From Proteromonas lacertae (lineage: Eukaryota > Sar > Bigyra > Opalinata > Proteromonadidae): 61,851 bases of DNA. The position numbers and the translations under genes were made by a program. Below, in pieces: positions 20,645 through 33,525 of this stretch. Position 1 is the first letter of the stretch. Each line of letters begins with the position of its first letter. The notes beneath the pieces were generated by a model. It was not told the origin of the DNA, searched no databases, and was given only the letters and a program-made list of their open reading frames with translations. The DNA lies in contig NGBS01000038.1 of the NCBI GenBank assembly GCA_002245135.1, positions 1-61,851 of the forward strand, written 5' to 3'.

Positions 20645-23600
20645 ATGCTTTATTGTTTTGAAGTAGAGGGGATGATGTGGTATTGACAAAATCAATATAT
20701 TTTATCTAGCATGGGTTCTTGTGGTAAAACAGTCCAGAATATTGTCATGACAATGAATGATTGCTTACTTGCAGCTGTAGACTTTCCCACAAAAATGCTT
20801 TACACTGTATTTGATGTATCAATTCCACACGAAAACATAATATTAGCAATTGAAAGTGTTGGCTTTTCAGGCAAGTTTGTATCAGAATACGAATTTGATC
20901 AATATCTATTTGTATCAATAGTATCAAAAACACCGTATATATTATATATATCTATATTTCATGTAGAGATTGTGATAATGCTGAAGTAGAAAAGTTCTTG
21001 GCAGAGAATCCATATATTGAATCTGCTCATATATTAGACTTTCAACAGCTTATATTAGTGATTGGTACTTCATCTGTAATAGAGTTAACTCCATTGTTAC
21101 TTTCAAAAGGAATAACAATTCAACCATATGAAGTAGAAAACTTGAATAAACCTTCATCGTCGTCATCATCTTCTTCTTCTTCTTCTTCTATTGAATCAAA
21201 TGGAAATAAAAAAGAATCAGAGGAAACAAACATCAAATCGATCCAAATAGAAGTAGAAAAAGATAGAGAAAAAGAAAAAGATGAAGAAAATGTAATAAAA
21301 GTTGCAGATTATTTCATCTCTGGTATGACATGTGGAAGTTGTGTTCATACTTTAGAAACATATTTAAAAACCTTAAAAGGTGTATTAAATGTAAGTGTTT
21401 CACTACCAATGCAATCAGGTCAAATTACATTCAATTCAGGATTAATCAACACTAAAGAAATATTAGAAAACATTCAAATCATTGGATATGATGGTAAGCT
21501 ATTAGATTTACACAATCAAAATGAAGTAAAAAATGAAAATGAGAATATTAATGAGTTTAAATGTAAAATAACCAATACAACATCAACTTTGAACTTTGAA
21601 ACTATTAAACAAAGGTTTTCAAAGACAGATGGAATAATCAGTTTGGATATTAATCCAGAAACAAGTGAATGTAAAATCAAATATTATAGTAATTTTATAA
21701 AAATACGAAATATAATAAAAGAAATCGATCAAATGGGAGTGAAAGTATTGACATTTTCTAAATCCCAATTTAACAATGTTGGATCAGATTTAAGAATGAA
21801 AGAAATAGAATCATGGAAAAGGTTATTTATCGTTAGTTTGATATTTGGCTTGCCACTTTTAATATTACATGTAATCACGATGTTATCTACCTCATTTCAT
21901 CATCAATTGAATCATATCATATTTTTAAATATTACTTGGAATGGTTTTTTAGGTTTTATATTAGCAACACCAATGCAGTTTTATGTTGGAAAGAAATTTT
22001 ATATTTCTGCTTTTAAAGGAATGAAACACTGTAATTTGGGTATGGATTTTCTTGTAAGTGCTGGTACTTCATTTGCTTATTTCTATTCACTGATATTAAT
22101 TATCTATTATTCAATATCTAAAACTAAGCCAGTGGAATATTACTACTTTGAAACTTCATCAACATTGTTTATGTTCATTATTTTTGGTAAATATTTAGAA
22201 TCAAGATCCAAAGCTAAAACATCCAATGCAATTGTTGAATTATTAGCGTTACAACCTCAAGAAGCAAGATTATTAGAAAATGATACAGAAACTATGATTT
22301 CTATTGATTTTATACAAACTGGTGATATTGTAAAGATTGTTCCAGGTGAAAAAATACCAATTGATGGAATAATAGAGACAGGATTGACTAGCATTGATGA
22401 ATCAATGTTGACTGGAGAATCTGTACCAGTGACTAAACAAGTTGGTTCAACAGTATATGCTGGAACTGTTAATATTGATGGTTCAATAACTGTGAGAGTA
22501 AATACAAACTCTTCATCTACTTTATTATCACAAATTACCAAGTTTGTTGAAAATGCTCAAATGAGTAAAGCACCAATTCAAAACTATGCTGATAAATTAG
22601 CATCTATTTTTGGACCAATTGTATTTGGTATTGCTATTTTTACATTCTTAATATGGTATATATTAATCATCACTAATGTTATACCTGAAAATTGGTATTC
22701 AGATGTTGGCAAATATACATTTCCATTATTATTTGCCATTAGTGTAATTGTTATTGCTTGTCCTTGTGCTTTAGGATTAGCAACTCCAACAGCTGTTATG
22801 GTTGGAACTGGTGTTGGTGCAAAATTAGGAATATTATTGAAGGGTGGAGAATCGTTAGAAGCAATTAATACAGTCAATACAGTAGCATTTGATAAGACAG
22901 GTACAATTACAGAAGGAGAGTTTACTGTTATTGATACAGTATTAGTAAAGAAGGTTTACAGTTTAGAGGAATTTTATTTTTATTTAGGAAGTGCTGAGAA
23001 TGGAAGCGAACATCCAATAGCCAAAGGTGTTTTAAAACATGTGAAAGAAAATAATATAAAAGTAAAAGAACCGATGAATTTCTCCAATTATCCAGGAAAA
23101 GGAATAGAATGTGAAATAAACCAACAAGTTGTTTGTGTTGGAACAGAAGAGTGGATGAAAGAAAATAATATTTCTATTCCAATAGAAATATTACAAACTG
23201 TCAAAACATATCAACATGAAGGTAAAACAATATTATATTGTTCATTAAATACTGAATTATTTGGAGTAGTTTCATTATTGGATAGAGTAAAAGTAGATGC
23301 AATTGAAACTATCAAAAATTTGAAATCTTTAGGTTATGATGTTTATTTAATCAGTGGAGATAATCAAGCAACTACTGACAATATTGGTAGAACCTGTGGA
23401 ATAACAAACTGTATTGCAGGTGTAAAACCAGAAGATAAATCCTCTGTAATAAAACAACTTCAAGAAAAAGATAATAAAAAAGTTGCTTTTATTGGTGATG
23501 GAATTAATGATTCACCAGCTATGGTTCAAGCAGATGTTGGTATAGCGATGGGTAGTGGTACACAAATAGCCATAGAAGCTGCTGATATTATACTAATGAA

Positions 23601-23865
23601 AAATCGACTATGGGATGTGATAGTATCGCTTCATTTAAGTAAAACTGTGTTTAGAAGGATTAAATGGAATTTTGGATGGGCCATGGGTTATAATTGTTTG
23701 GCTTTACCTATTGCTGCTGGTATATTGTTCCCTTTAACTCATGTTGGATTACCTCCTGAATTAGCTGGTTTGTGTATGGCTTTATCCTCTGTATCTGTTG
23801 TTACATCTTCATTGTTGTTGACAAGATATAAAGCTCCTTTTATTGATTCTGCACAACCAATTTAA
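20645..23865 (+). CDS. Copper-transporting P1B-type ATPase (ATP7/CCC2 family)
   Basis: Three exons, introns 20680-20709 and 20935-20966, giving 1052 residues. It pumps Cu(I) out of the cytosol, typically into the secretory pathway. The first exon (35 bases) supplies FEVEGMM; joined to exon 2 it gives GMMCMGSC, an HMA-type metal site with one extra residue between the cysteines. A clean HMA domain follows with GMTCGSC (about residue 225), then a degenerate one without cysteines. The catalytic core is complete: TGES, intramembrane CPC in IVIACPCALGLATPTAV, DKTGTIT (phosphorylated Asp), SEHPIAKG and GDGINDSPA. Ser-rich and Glu/Lys-rich linkers separate the HMA domains. The CPC and the MxxSS-like last segment (SVVTSSLL) indicate a copper rather than zinc pump. 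Confidence 0.95.
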
Positions 23866-24014
23866 TTATTAAATTGTATTATTATCATTATTATTTTCTC
23901 TTTTGTTTATATATAATCCCAATACAAAATATAATTAATATTCAACAAAAATAAATGATAAACTATTTATAATTAGGATTTTACGAAAATGTAAGTAAAA
24001 AAGATAATATTAAA

Positions 24015-25569
24015 TTAAAAGAACGAGGGTTCTCTAGTTATATTTCTAGTGATATCTCCATTTTGAGATATATATCTGCGCATCTCTTCATTTTCTTGCT
24101 GTAATCTGTTTAACAATAGAATAAAATGAGTATATACTGTTTCAGTTGATCCGCTCCATTCACTATAGTACTCTTTAACACGTTACATTCCAGTTCTTTG
24201 GATTTTAGAGCATTTTGGATCTTTGTTCCTTCCACTTTCATCTGTTGATTCTCTTTTTCAAGATTTTTGGTTTTATCATAGTAAAATTTACACAATGTCT
24301 TCAATTGTTTTATCTGCTCCAGAAGAACAGATTCGTCGGCCTTCTTAGAGATTCTAAATAAGTTTATAAGAATTAAAATACTTCAGTCGTTTTACAGATT
24401 TGAGAGGGTCGTATAGTGGGCTTTGTCTTGGACTATCCATCCAATCTAAAAGGGCAAATAGTACAATAGTAATACTCAATTCATCTAGACCCCGTTTAAT
24501 AGGGTATGATACACTGGGAGAGTTCATAAGGTTTGTAAATGATAGATTAATTTGAGATTAAAGTTCAAAAAAGTCATATGACAGTTTTAATCAAAATAGA
24601 ATTGAATATTTGTTTATTTCTCTTTACATCGGAATTTTAAATGTTTGTGTTTCATATATTCCTTCTACACCCACAGATATATAACAAGTTATATATTTAA
24701 AAAAGATACATCAATTACTACAAGAATATAATTAACTAATCACCTCTTATTTTACGTAAGATCTTATAATAGTTGAAGTATGACCTTTCTTCATCGGCGT
24801 TGGACTATTAAATAAATAAAATATAGTGTAAATACCGTCTTGTTCTACTTGTCCACGCTTGCACAGTGTCTATATAATATTTATCACTAATATAAATATA
24901 CCTGTTGTGTGAAAAGCTTTTTTATCCTTCTATAACATTAGATATAAAAATATACTTTAATTGAGGTATGTTTAGGTTGAGGTGTATTGGATCTTCTATT
25001 TTTAACATTCATAAAAAGTAAATATACAATTTCATAGCAGTACCTGTTGTGTGTAATGTTGAAGTCAAAGCATCTGGTCTTATTGTCTGATCATCTAATC
25101 TAGGAGGTAAACTAATACGACGACCTTCTTCTATACACATAACAATAATAACAATATAATAAATACGTAATGCATTCTTAGCAATTGGATATTCTTTCAC
25201 TGGTATTACATCTCTCATCGTTCTAGCAGAGTTAGTAGGTAAAGTAGCATGTTGAACTGGAGATTTATAATTAAAGAACTTCTATAAATATTATATATTT
25301 CAATAAATACTGGTGGAGGTGGATGAACTTGTCTGTTATTGCCATTATTGTTATTTCCATTTTTAGTTGATACTGGTGTGGCTTTATACATAACTACAGG
25401 CTGTCGTTGTTGTTGTTCCTGTAACATATTATTATCATTTCCTTTGGGTGTAGTTAATGGTGAAGGAGATGGATCATATGCACTAATTAATTCTTTTCTT
25501 ACAGAATGCTTGATAAATAATGGAGGTGGAGTTTTCTTCTATTATAAAATAATAATAATAATAATAATA

Positions 25570-25603
<34 letters not shown>

Positions 25604-26309
25604 GTGGTGCTGAAGATGGTCTAATAGGTGGTGAAGGTGTAGAATTATTACTATTATTTGTAGATTGAGGAGTAGTGGAAGATGGTCTTGTAATAAATCT
25701 ATAATTATTAGTGATTATTGTTGTATTATTATTGTTTAAATTATTATTATTATTATTACTAGAGGTGGTAGCAGTATTGTTATAGCTACAACTATAAGCT
25801 GATGATGATGGTCTAGATGCTAGATTTCTTATAGTGTTGGAAGAATTGTTTGATGATGAAGATGGAGATTTTGATGTTGTTGAATTGCTATTGTTATTAT
25901 TATAAGATGATGAAGATGATGAATTTCCATAATATAAATTAGAATACTTACTTGATGAAGTAGTAGAATATTTCATCTCATTATTTGTATTAGATATATT
26001 ACTGGCTGTAGAATCTGATATAAAAACATTCTTTGTTCTAGCTGCAAGTTTTGATGTTGGTGATGATAATGGTGATTTTGTATCTTCATATATACTGCTA
26101 CTAGTGTTACTGCTGTTATTACTGTGAGTATTGATTGGAGTCATAGCTATCTTAGACATTGATGAAGTTGATGAGGTTTTTCGTAGTGTTGGTTCATTTT
26201 TACTTTCATTGGTAGATGAAGAAGTTGAGATAGTCGGATTTTGCTTGGGCTTGGGTTTTGGTTCAGAAATTGGACTAACATATCTAAATTAATATAATAA
26301 TAACAATCA

Positions 26310-26345
<36 letters not shown>

Positions 26346-27243
26346 TTGGTCTTTAATATTAGATTTTAATGGCTCTTCTAATTTCTTATTATGTAAGTTT
26401 CTTCGATAAACTGAAATTAATGTCAAATCTTCTGAAACTGATATATAGGAGGGTGTTGCTGGTCGTATTAATGGTCCAAACCATTGTATTCGTCTGTTAC
26501 TATTATCACTACCACCATCACCATAATCATCTTCCTGGTATTTACTATATTTATTGTATTTCAATAATGTCATATTTGGCATGATTTGACGAGCTTTTAT
26601 GATGTTGTTATAGGTGTTTAGCAATAACTGTTCATCATCACCGTAATTACACCTAGTCTTTGGAAATGTAGCTCTTAATGCATCCACACGCTATAACATA
26701 ATAATAATAAATAATTTATTTTTATACATCTTCAAAGCTTTCTAATTGTCGTATATAAAACTGACAAGGTCTTATTTCTGGTTTTAATATTTGAAGAAAC
26801 TGAAGTGATTGTGATGATTGCCAACCGTATTTACACATTAAATATATTGTTGTACAGATAACTGCACGATTAACACCATCAATGCTGTGGATCTAATTGA
26901 CAATTAGAAAATAATTGATATACAAGGCAACATTGATTAGAACAAAGTGCTTTTTCTACATGTAAATAAATCTTTTTTGCCTTTCAGATAATAATATAAA
27001 GCAGTATACAATTGCATCTTTATTATCAAATAATTCACTACTTGATCTATTCCAATGTAGTGTTAAATATCTAATAATATATGCTTAAATAATATACCTT
27101 ATTCCTGTCCTCTCAAACCTATTGGACACTTCATTTCCTGCACAATTAATAACATAAGTTATTTTATTGGATGAAAGGAAATCCATATCTTGAGAAAAAT
27201 CAGAATCACTTATAAATAACCCATCTTTTATTTTTGTTGTCAT
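24015..27243 (-). CDS. Catalytically dead dual-specificity phosphatase with Ser/Asn-rich linker and coiled coil
   Basis: At least eleven exons from ATG at 27243 to the stop at 24015. The N-terminal domain follows the atypical DSP fold: DGLFISDSDF, TYVINCAGNEVSN, YLTLHW, then KALCSNQCCLIHSIDGVNRA. The signature HC(x)5R is present as HS(x)5R, so the nucleophilic Cys is Ser and the enzyme should not hydrolyse phosphate. I recall HS(x)5R family members in trypanosomatids and other flagellates, which suggests a retained binding role. The helix WQSSQSLQFLKILKPEIRP fits the end of the domain. It is followed by a Ser/Thr/Asn-rich disordered region with SPxR and PPxR motifs and by a C-terminal coiled coil (about 24.1-24.35 kb). 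Several small exons between 24.4 and 25.0 kb are not fully resolved. Long (TA)n tracts lie in introns. Confidence 0.65.
25570..25602. repeat. (TA)n microsatellite in an intron
   Basis: An uninterrupted TA run, next to an (ATA)n run, inside the intron of the dead-phosphatase gene. A similar run lies at 26312-26342 in another intron of the same gene. Confidence 0.8.
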
Positions 27244-27307
27244 GATTTTCTCAAAAAAGAAAAAACTGATGGACCAAGCTTAAGTTTGATTCAAGGAATT
27301 TAAAAAG
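27244..27307. promoter_or_regulatory. 64-base divergent promoter
   Basis: Only 64 bases separate the start codons of the dead phosphatase (-) and the small acidic protein (+). The interval contains AAGCTTAAGTTTGA, close to a palindrome found in front of two other genes (see 37178 and 57432). Confidence 0.45.
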
Positions 27308-27762
27308 ATGAGTTTTCAACATGAAGATGATGACAATTATGATGAAGATTTTGTAGACACATTTAATGAAGCAAAAGAGAGCAAATCATTACATAATGAT
27401 AATGACTCAATAAATCAATTTAAGAAACCACCAATAGAAAAACATAATGTTCCAGATGATTTTAAACTGCTTGTTATGAACTTAATATTAGCAAACATGT
27501 CAAAATCTCTTGTAGAAGCAACAGAATTACAGAAAATAAGACAAAAGAGAAGAGAAGAGCAAGTCTATCAGTTAAGAAAAATGTAATTATTATAATTTTT
27601 TATATTAATTTAGAGCGTCAAACATATATTCAGAAGAATTCGATAAAATATTGAGAGAGTTAAGTGTATAAACTGCTCCTTATCATTATTTAATTTCTAT
27701 AGAATCCAGTAGAGATAGATCCAAATGATCCACTGAGAGGAGAGATTCAGATGATGGCTTAA
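27308..27762 (+). CDS. Small acidic hypothetical protein
   Basis: Three exons with introns of 31 and 37 bases give 128 residues. The N-terminus is strongly acidic (EDDDNYDEDFVDTFNEA); the centre is helical with a basic segment (KIRQKRREEQVYQLRK). It ends PNDPLRGEIQMMA. No family is recognised. It is arranged head to head with the dead phosphatase, so the two may be co-expressed. Confidence 0.55.
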
Positions 27763-28081
27763 AAAAGAAATGTGTCAGAATCTATTCTCTCAGAAAGATT
27801 TGCTAGAAGATAGTGTGATAAAAAAAGTATAAAACATAGAAGATATTATTCTTAGGTTTTAAATGACACAATTCTGTAGATCTTAGTAAAGTAGAATTAA
27901 TTTAAAAATATCATTTCTCTCTTTTATAATATTATTTTTTGAAATGGAAAATGCATTGTTTAAAATATTAGGTGGAAATGGATATGTTCGTTTCTAGTAT
28001 ACAAATAATACAAGTGTCATAGAAAACTTGGCTTGACTTTATTTTAATTAAGATTTTTTCTGTCTTTGTATATACTGTAAA
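27763..28081. other. Intergenic stretch before the Tubby-like gene
   Basis: About 320 bases, AT-rich, no convincing frame. It should hold the 3' end of the preceding gene and the promoter of the next. Confidence 0.4.
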
Positions 28082-29987
28082 ATGGATGTATAACTGATAT
28101 TGTTTTACATAATTAGAAATCTACTAATGAGGATGAAGAGAATAACATTATAAACACGAATGTATTTTTTCTATGTACTATTCATAGTCTGACAATGCTC
28201 AACCAGTTAATACACCACAAAGAAGAAGAATGGCACCATCTGTAGACCTGTCATGTATGAATTTATTTTCATTCTCTAGTTATGTCTCCTATCATGTCGC
28301 CACCACCTGGAATGATTTTAGATGAGGATGAGATTTGTACACCCAATGGTATTAGTAGAGCTGAATCAGGTTCTGATTTTGACAGTATATAAATAAGCTT
28401 ATTTATACTATAGGTTTAAATGGCTTTACTCTTCCTCCTTCTCAAGCATTTGTCGCTTTCACTCCACACCGTCTTAACTTCAATTCACCTTCACTTAGTG
28501 TAGATACAGATTTAACTCAAAATCCTCCTCCACCACCTACAGTTATAAGTCCATACAAATTAAGATCATCCAGATTAGCAAGATGTACTACCTTTTCCCC
28601 AACATTAAAAGATCATACAATGCAAATAAATAACACTGTTTTTTCACAAAAACCAAGAGCAATGACTAGTTTAGAATCAGATATAATTATTCCAGATTGG
28701 GGAGATGATGCCTATAACATTGATACTGAAGATTCCGAATCTTCATCTCCTTCTCCCAATAGATACAATAGAAAAGAAGCAAAATCAGCAATGGAACATA
28801 CTTCAACGCCTCAACTATATAGAAGTCACACTACAATAGATGGAGTGAATGATCCACTCACAGCTACTAAAAGAAGTGAAAAAAATAAGAATAGTACTGA
28901 TAGTAACAATAGTAGCAGTAGCAGTACTGATAAAAGCAGAAGAAGAAGAAGAATGCCGCCTTTTTCACCTGAGAGAGCTGGACCACCAGCACAACGTGAA
29001 AAATTAATATCTCAATCTGCTGGTGATAGTAGTTTTGCTGAATATGCAGTTACACATAAAAATAGAGGATGTGACAGACCCAAATCAACAGGATGTGGTG
29101 GAATGGTTTTTAATGGTTTTTCTAATTTCAGTAATCTCGAAAATTTCTTCCCAATGAGTGAAATTCCCTATGATTTAATGAGATTAAAAAATTTTGTGTT
29201 GCATTGTCCATTTGATAATGAAAGAGATCCAAGATGGTTTAGGTGTATGATTAGAAGGAGGAAAGATCCAAAAACTGTATATGAATGTGGATTTTTTAGA
29301 GATGAAGATCCATCTCAATTTTTAGTAATTAGTTATGCTAGAAGAAAGAGGTTTATCTCTACTACTAAGTATATAATTTCACTATTAGAATCTGATTTAT
29401 TCGATAAAATTAAAGGTGAAGGCTATTTAGGTAAATTACAATGTAATTTCAAAAAGACAATTTTTATGCTATTTTCTGACTATTTAGATGATGAACCAGA
29501 CAGTTATATTAATTATGGTATTATAATGAAAACTCCCAACAACAAGAATCCTGCATATAATTATCAAGTATGCATTCCCTCATTGTTGCGTAATGGAGAA
29601 CCTTCTTATATATGGAGATCCATAAAAAATGAAAAAGACCCATTATATCAAGCATTTGTTGAGATTCAAGAAAAAGGAGCTCAAAATGCATTATATGAAG
29701 ATAAAATTAAATGTTTTTCACTTCCAACAAGGATTATTGGTAGAACTGTACAATATCATATGACTACTGTCAATTCTATTAAAAATTGTTCATTAATCAA
29801 AGCTTCACCTGAATCATTACCACTGAAAATGGATTTGTTTAAAAGCTCGTCTAAGCTTGTTAATAATCTTGATGATTTAGACACTTGCTTTAGATTTTCA
29901 AAAACTAGTGATTGTTTATATACACTAGATTTTCGTTATCCTTTTTCATTATTCCAAGCATTTGCAGTTGCTTTATCAAGATTTTAA
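28082..29987 (+). CDS. Tubby-like protein (TULP)
   Basis: Five exons; the first coding exon is only six bases (ATGGAT), followed by introns of 29, 26, 25 and 29 bases; the spliced frame is 599 codons. The N-terminal half is disordered, rich in Ser, Pro and Arg. The C-terminal half is a Tubby domain: LMRLKNFVLHCPFDNERDPR, then FLVISYARRKRF in place of the usual AGRKRK..., a GYLGKLQCNF block like IGKLRSN, RIIGRTVQYHMT, and the diagnostic end YTLDFRYPFSLFQAFAVALS. Tubby domains bind PI(4,5)P2 and, in TULP3-type proteins, deliver membrane proteins such as polycystins to cilia with IFT-A. The polycystin genes in this window make that role plausible here, though this is inference. Confidence 0.85.
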
Positions 29988-30138
29988 TAACTGTACAATG
30001 TATATATAAAAAATATAATTGAATCATTTGTGAAATTTAGTTTAAATATTGATTAATGTTTTTCTTTGGTTATATTTTTATGTGTTATTTGGGTTTTACT
30101 AACATAAAATAAAATAATTAATCATAAACAACATAGAA

Positions 30139-31072
30139 TTATCTTAAATTTAAAGCTAATACTTCACCACTAATAAAACCTAACACTGAGCCAAGTAAAA
30201 TATGAAATAAATTCAAACTCTGTTTATTTTTATTGCTTTTATTACGATTATCATTCTCATTTTCATTATCACTTTCATCATCATCTATTATTCCATCATT
30301 TTGTAGTAATGTTAGTTTATTATTAATTCTCCTTATTTCTTTAGCCATTAATTTATTTGTATGTAAAATTAATTGATTCTCTGAAGCTAATTTTAAAGTT
30401 CTATTTAACAGCATATCATATGACTTTCTAAATTTCATTATTTCTTCATTTATATTTCTCTATAACAGTTATATAAGTTATATAGATATACACAATCAAA
30501 AAAAGTACATTCTTCATCATCATCATCATCTTTTATATCTATATTGTCTATATAAAATGGCAGAGTATTTGAATAAATTTCATTATTTTCACTCAATGCA
30601 TCCCACTATATATAAATGAATAAAAACAATATACAAGCAAAAATAATTCATCTTCATTATTATCTTTTGGAAGTTCATTTTTATATTCATTTGGTATTAA
30701 TATAGATAATATTTTCAGTTGACTCAATAGAGGAAAGTATTCTGCTGTATATAACAAATTATCAGGATCATTAATTATTACTGCAAATGATAATATAATT
30801 GATAATCATACTCTCTATTTGCATAGATTCATGTGATTTAATTATATTGATACATGGTACAACACAAAACTCATTAATATTTGATTCTTTTGCTTGATAG
30901 ATAATCTACACAAATATTATATTGCTGTTATACTTCATTATCAGTAATATTTTCGATAGATATCTTTACTGGCTCTTTTTCGTATACTATTACTGTATTA
31001 ACTTCATTTATCAATACATAATATTTTAAATGGCCTTGGTGCTTTAATTTCTATTATGTCGTCTTCATCCAT
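30139..31072 (-). CDS. Tail-anchored protein, possibly MSP/VAP-like
   Basis: Several small exons on the minus strand. The N-terminal part has short beta strands (YYVLINEVNTVIVYEKEP and KISIENIT; NINEFCVVPCINII) that could be an MSP (VAP) domain, but the key basic groove is not clear. The centre is acidic. The last 45 residues form a coiled coil, a basic Asn-rich stretch and a hydrophobic tail (LFHILLGSVLGFISGEVLAL), consistent with a tail anchor. VAP proteins tether the ER to other membranes with exactly this order of parts. The first exon is uncertain: the ATG at 31072 is out of frame with the domain unless an unseen intron or indel intervenes. Confidence 0.35.
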
Positions 31073-31202
31073 TATGTATCGATAGAATAAAATGCTAAAA
31101 CTTTATGACGATTAAAATAGATTCGTTTCAGTATTTCAATTGTTCTTATTTGTTAATAACTCTATCCTAAACACATTTTTAAAAATAAGACCGTCAGAAA
31201 TA
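31073..31202. promoter_or_regulatory. Divergent promoter (tail-anchored protein / FYVE protein)
   Basis: 130 bases between two divergent start codons. No distinct motif recognised. Confidence 0.3.
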
Positions 31203-32124
31203 ATGAACAAGGACTTATCAACTATCTTATGGAGAAAAGAACAGATTAAAATAACTGAGGATGTATTGCTGACTATTCATTTTTCTTAGTTTTCGAGTAA
31301 TGATGACTCTTTTTGTAGCACAAATTCTGCAGCAGACTCTGTTGGAGAAAATCCTGAAGATAGCAAACACATTTTCACAGAAGAGTATTTTGTGTTTATT
31401 ATATTTTAGTGGGTTTAATTTAAATATAATAAAAACAGTAGTAAATTTAGATATACCAAAAAACTCCACAGTTGAGGAAATGAGATTGTTACTACTAAAG
31501 AAGATAGAAAGTGAGAATTTAGACTACCCAGGAGATCCTGAAAAGTATAAATACCATTATATTTACTCATTTTATAGTTACGAAATAAGAGCAGCAGAAG
31601 AATCTGGAAAATTAGATACAGACTTCCCTCGTTTAAACCGTAGCAGTATAGCAACATCATTTGGATGTGATTATTTCCAAATTAGAAGTCTAATAACCAA
31701 TAAACCATACGCATATGTCTATATGAACATCAAAACACCAAATAAGACAATTAATCAATGTAGTATTGGTATTAATACATCATCCACAGATACGACAACA
31801 ACAACAACTACTACTACTACTACTACAAATACTACTGCTACAACAACAACAACAACAACAACAACAACAGCTGTTCCACTAGCAAGAGCAATACCTATCA
31901 CTAATATAAATGTCAATACAAATTCAACTTCAACTACAAATCAGAATATCAATTTACCTCCATTACATTTCTCGTCTATAACTGATAGTAGCAGTAATAT
32001 TAATAATAATGAAACGATCGTTAGTCCACTTTGTTTTATGTCCATAGTTTCACCAACATCAACAACAAATCTTAATAAACAACAACAATCATCATCAACT
32101 TTATCATTATCAGGAAGATCAACC

Positions 32125-32160
<36 letters not shown>

Positions 32161-33317
32161 GTTAATAATGGATGGATCCCTGAATCAGATGTAGTTAAAT
32201 GCATGTATTCAAACTGTGAAAATGATTTCAAATCAGGAAGTACAATATTCTCATCCAAAAAGAAGAAATATAGATGTATTAAATGTGGATTTATATTTTG
32301 TTATAAACATGTTATGCCTTTGAAAGATAATAATAATAATAATAATAATATGAAACTATCACCTTCTTCACTAATATCCAATCCAACACAAACAATTGCA
32401 TCAACATTAACTTCAAGTCCAAAGTATCAATGTTGTAGTTGTATTAATAAAGAATTCAATTTGAATAACAATTTTTCTCCTTTAGATAGTAGTGTATATT
32501 TATATTTTTATATATTTATTTATATATATAGTCTCCGACAACATTTCCTGCACTATTATATATAAATTCTCCACCATTACATTTGAAGTTATCAAGTGAT
32601 GAAAATGGAAAGAATGCAATAATTGAAGCAATAGAAAAGAATGATTATCAACAGTTAGAAAATGGTTATTATTTAATTGGTATAAATTTCAAATCTGTAA
32701 AAGATGAAGACTTTTATGATATTATAACCGAATTAAAAGATAATAAAAAATATCCGTTATCTCTTCATTTTTCACCTACTCTTGATACTGATTTACCTGA
32801 TGTTCGAACTCCTTCAAACTCATTTTCAAGATCTTCACCACGTTCACCTCCTACTCCATTATATATACAAACCAGTGTATCAAGTAAACCACTGTTATCT
32901 TCTCAAACAGTACCAAGTGATCAACTTGTATTTCCTGACCAAAAGAATGATAATAGAACGTTATTAAAACCATCACATTCTGAGAATTATATAATTAATA
33001 GAAGAAATAACAATACAACATCACCACCTTCTATTATATTATCACGTATATATATATATATTAATATATAAATAGCAACAACACCAAAAAACAAGTTAGT
33101 TTGGACTCCTGATTCATTCACAGATCGATGTATGTTTGAAGGATGTGATGTAAAATTCGGTTATATTAGAAGAAAGCATCACTGTAGAAACTGTGGTAAG
33201 ATTTATTGTAATAGTCATTCAGCTATTAAGTTGATATTACCTGGTTATGCTCAACCTCAAAGAGTTTGTACCAAATGTTATGGAATGATTTCTACAGCAA
33301 CAGTTCCTATCATATAA
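31203..33317 (+). CDS. FYVE-type zinc-finger protein
   Basis: Five exons with introns of 27, 25, 38 and 30 bases; 664 residues. The C-terminal domain (from WTPDSFTDRCMF) has RRKHHCRNCGKIYC and RVCTKCY, the ligand-binding and zinc-binding signature of FYVE domains, which bind PI3P on endosomes. A second, degenerate FYVE-like finger lies in the middle (CMYSNCENDF...KYRCIKCGFIFCYKH...CCSC), interrupted by an Asn run. The N-terminal part (VNLDIPKNSTVEEMRLLLLKKI) looks like a ubiquitin-like or Ras-binding fold. Long Thr and Asn tracts are encoded by (ACA)n/(ACT)n and (AAT)n repeats at about 31.8 and 32.13 kb. An endosomal trafficking role is the reasonable inference. Confidence 0.8.
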
Positions 33318-33525
33318 ATATTATAGATATATACATATTTTAGAACAATAAGAGTGTAAGAATGTTTTATTAGTTTTGTTATTATTTCTCATTAAAATTA
33401 TTTTGTTATTTGATTATTGTTGATTTTGTTTATAAATGAAAAAATAAAATAAATAATTATTCATTTTCAAATATTTTAATAAAAAAAAACATAATTATAT
33501 AAATATATATAACAATATTCCATAT

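Noticed and set aside
31800-32160. Trinucleotide arrays as a CRISPR-like or satellite feature
   Set aside because: They lie inside the FYVE gene and encode Thr and Asn runs in frame; they are simple coding microsatellites.
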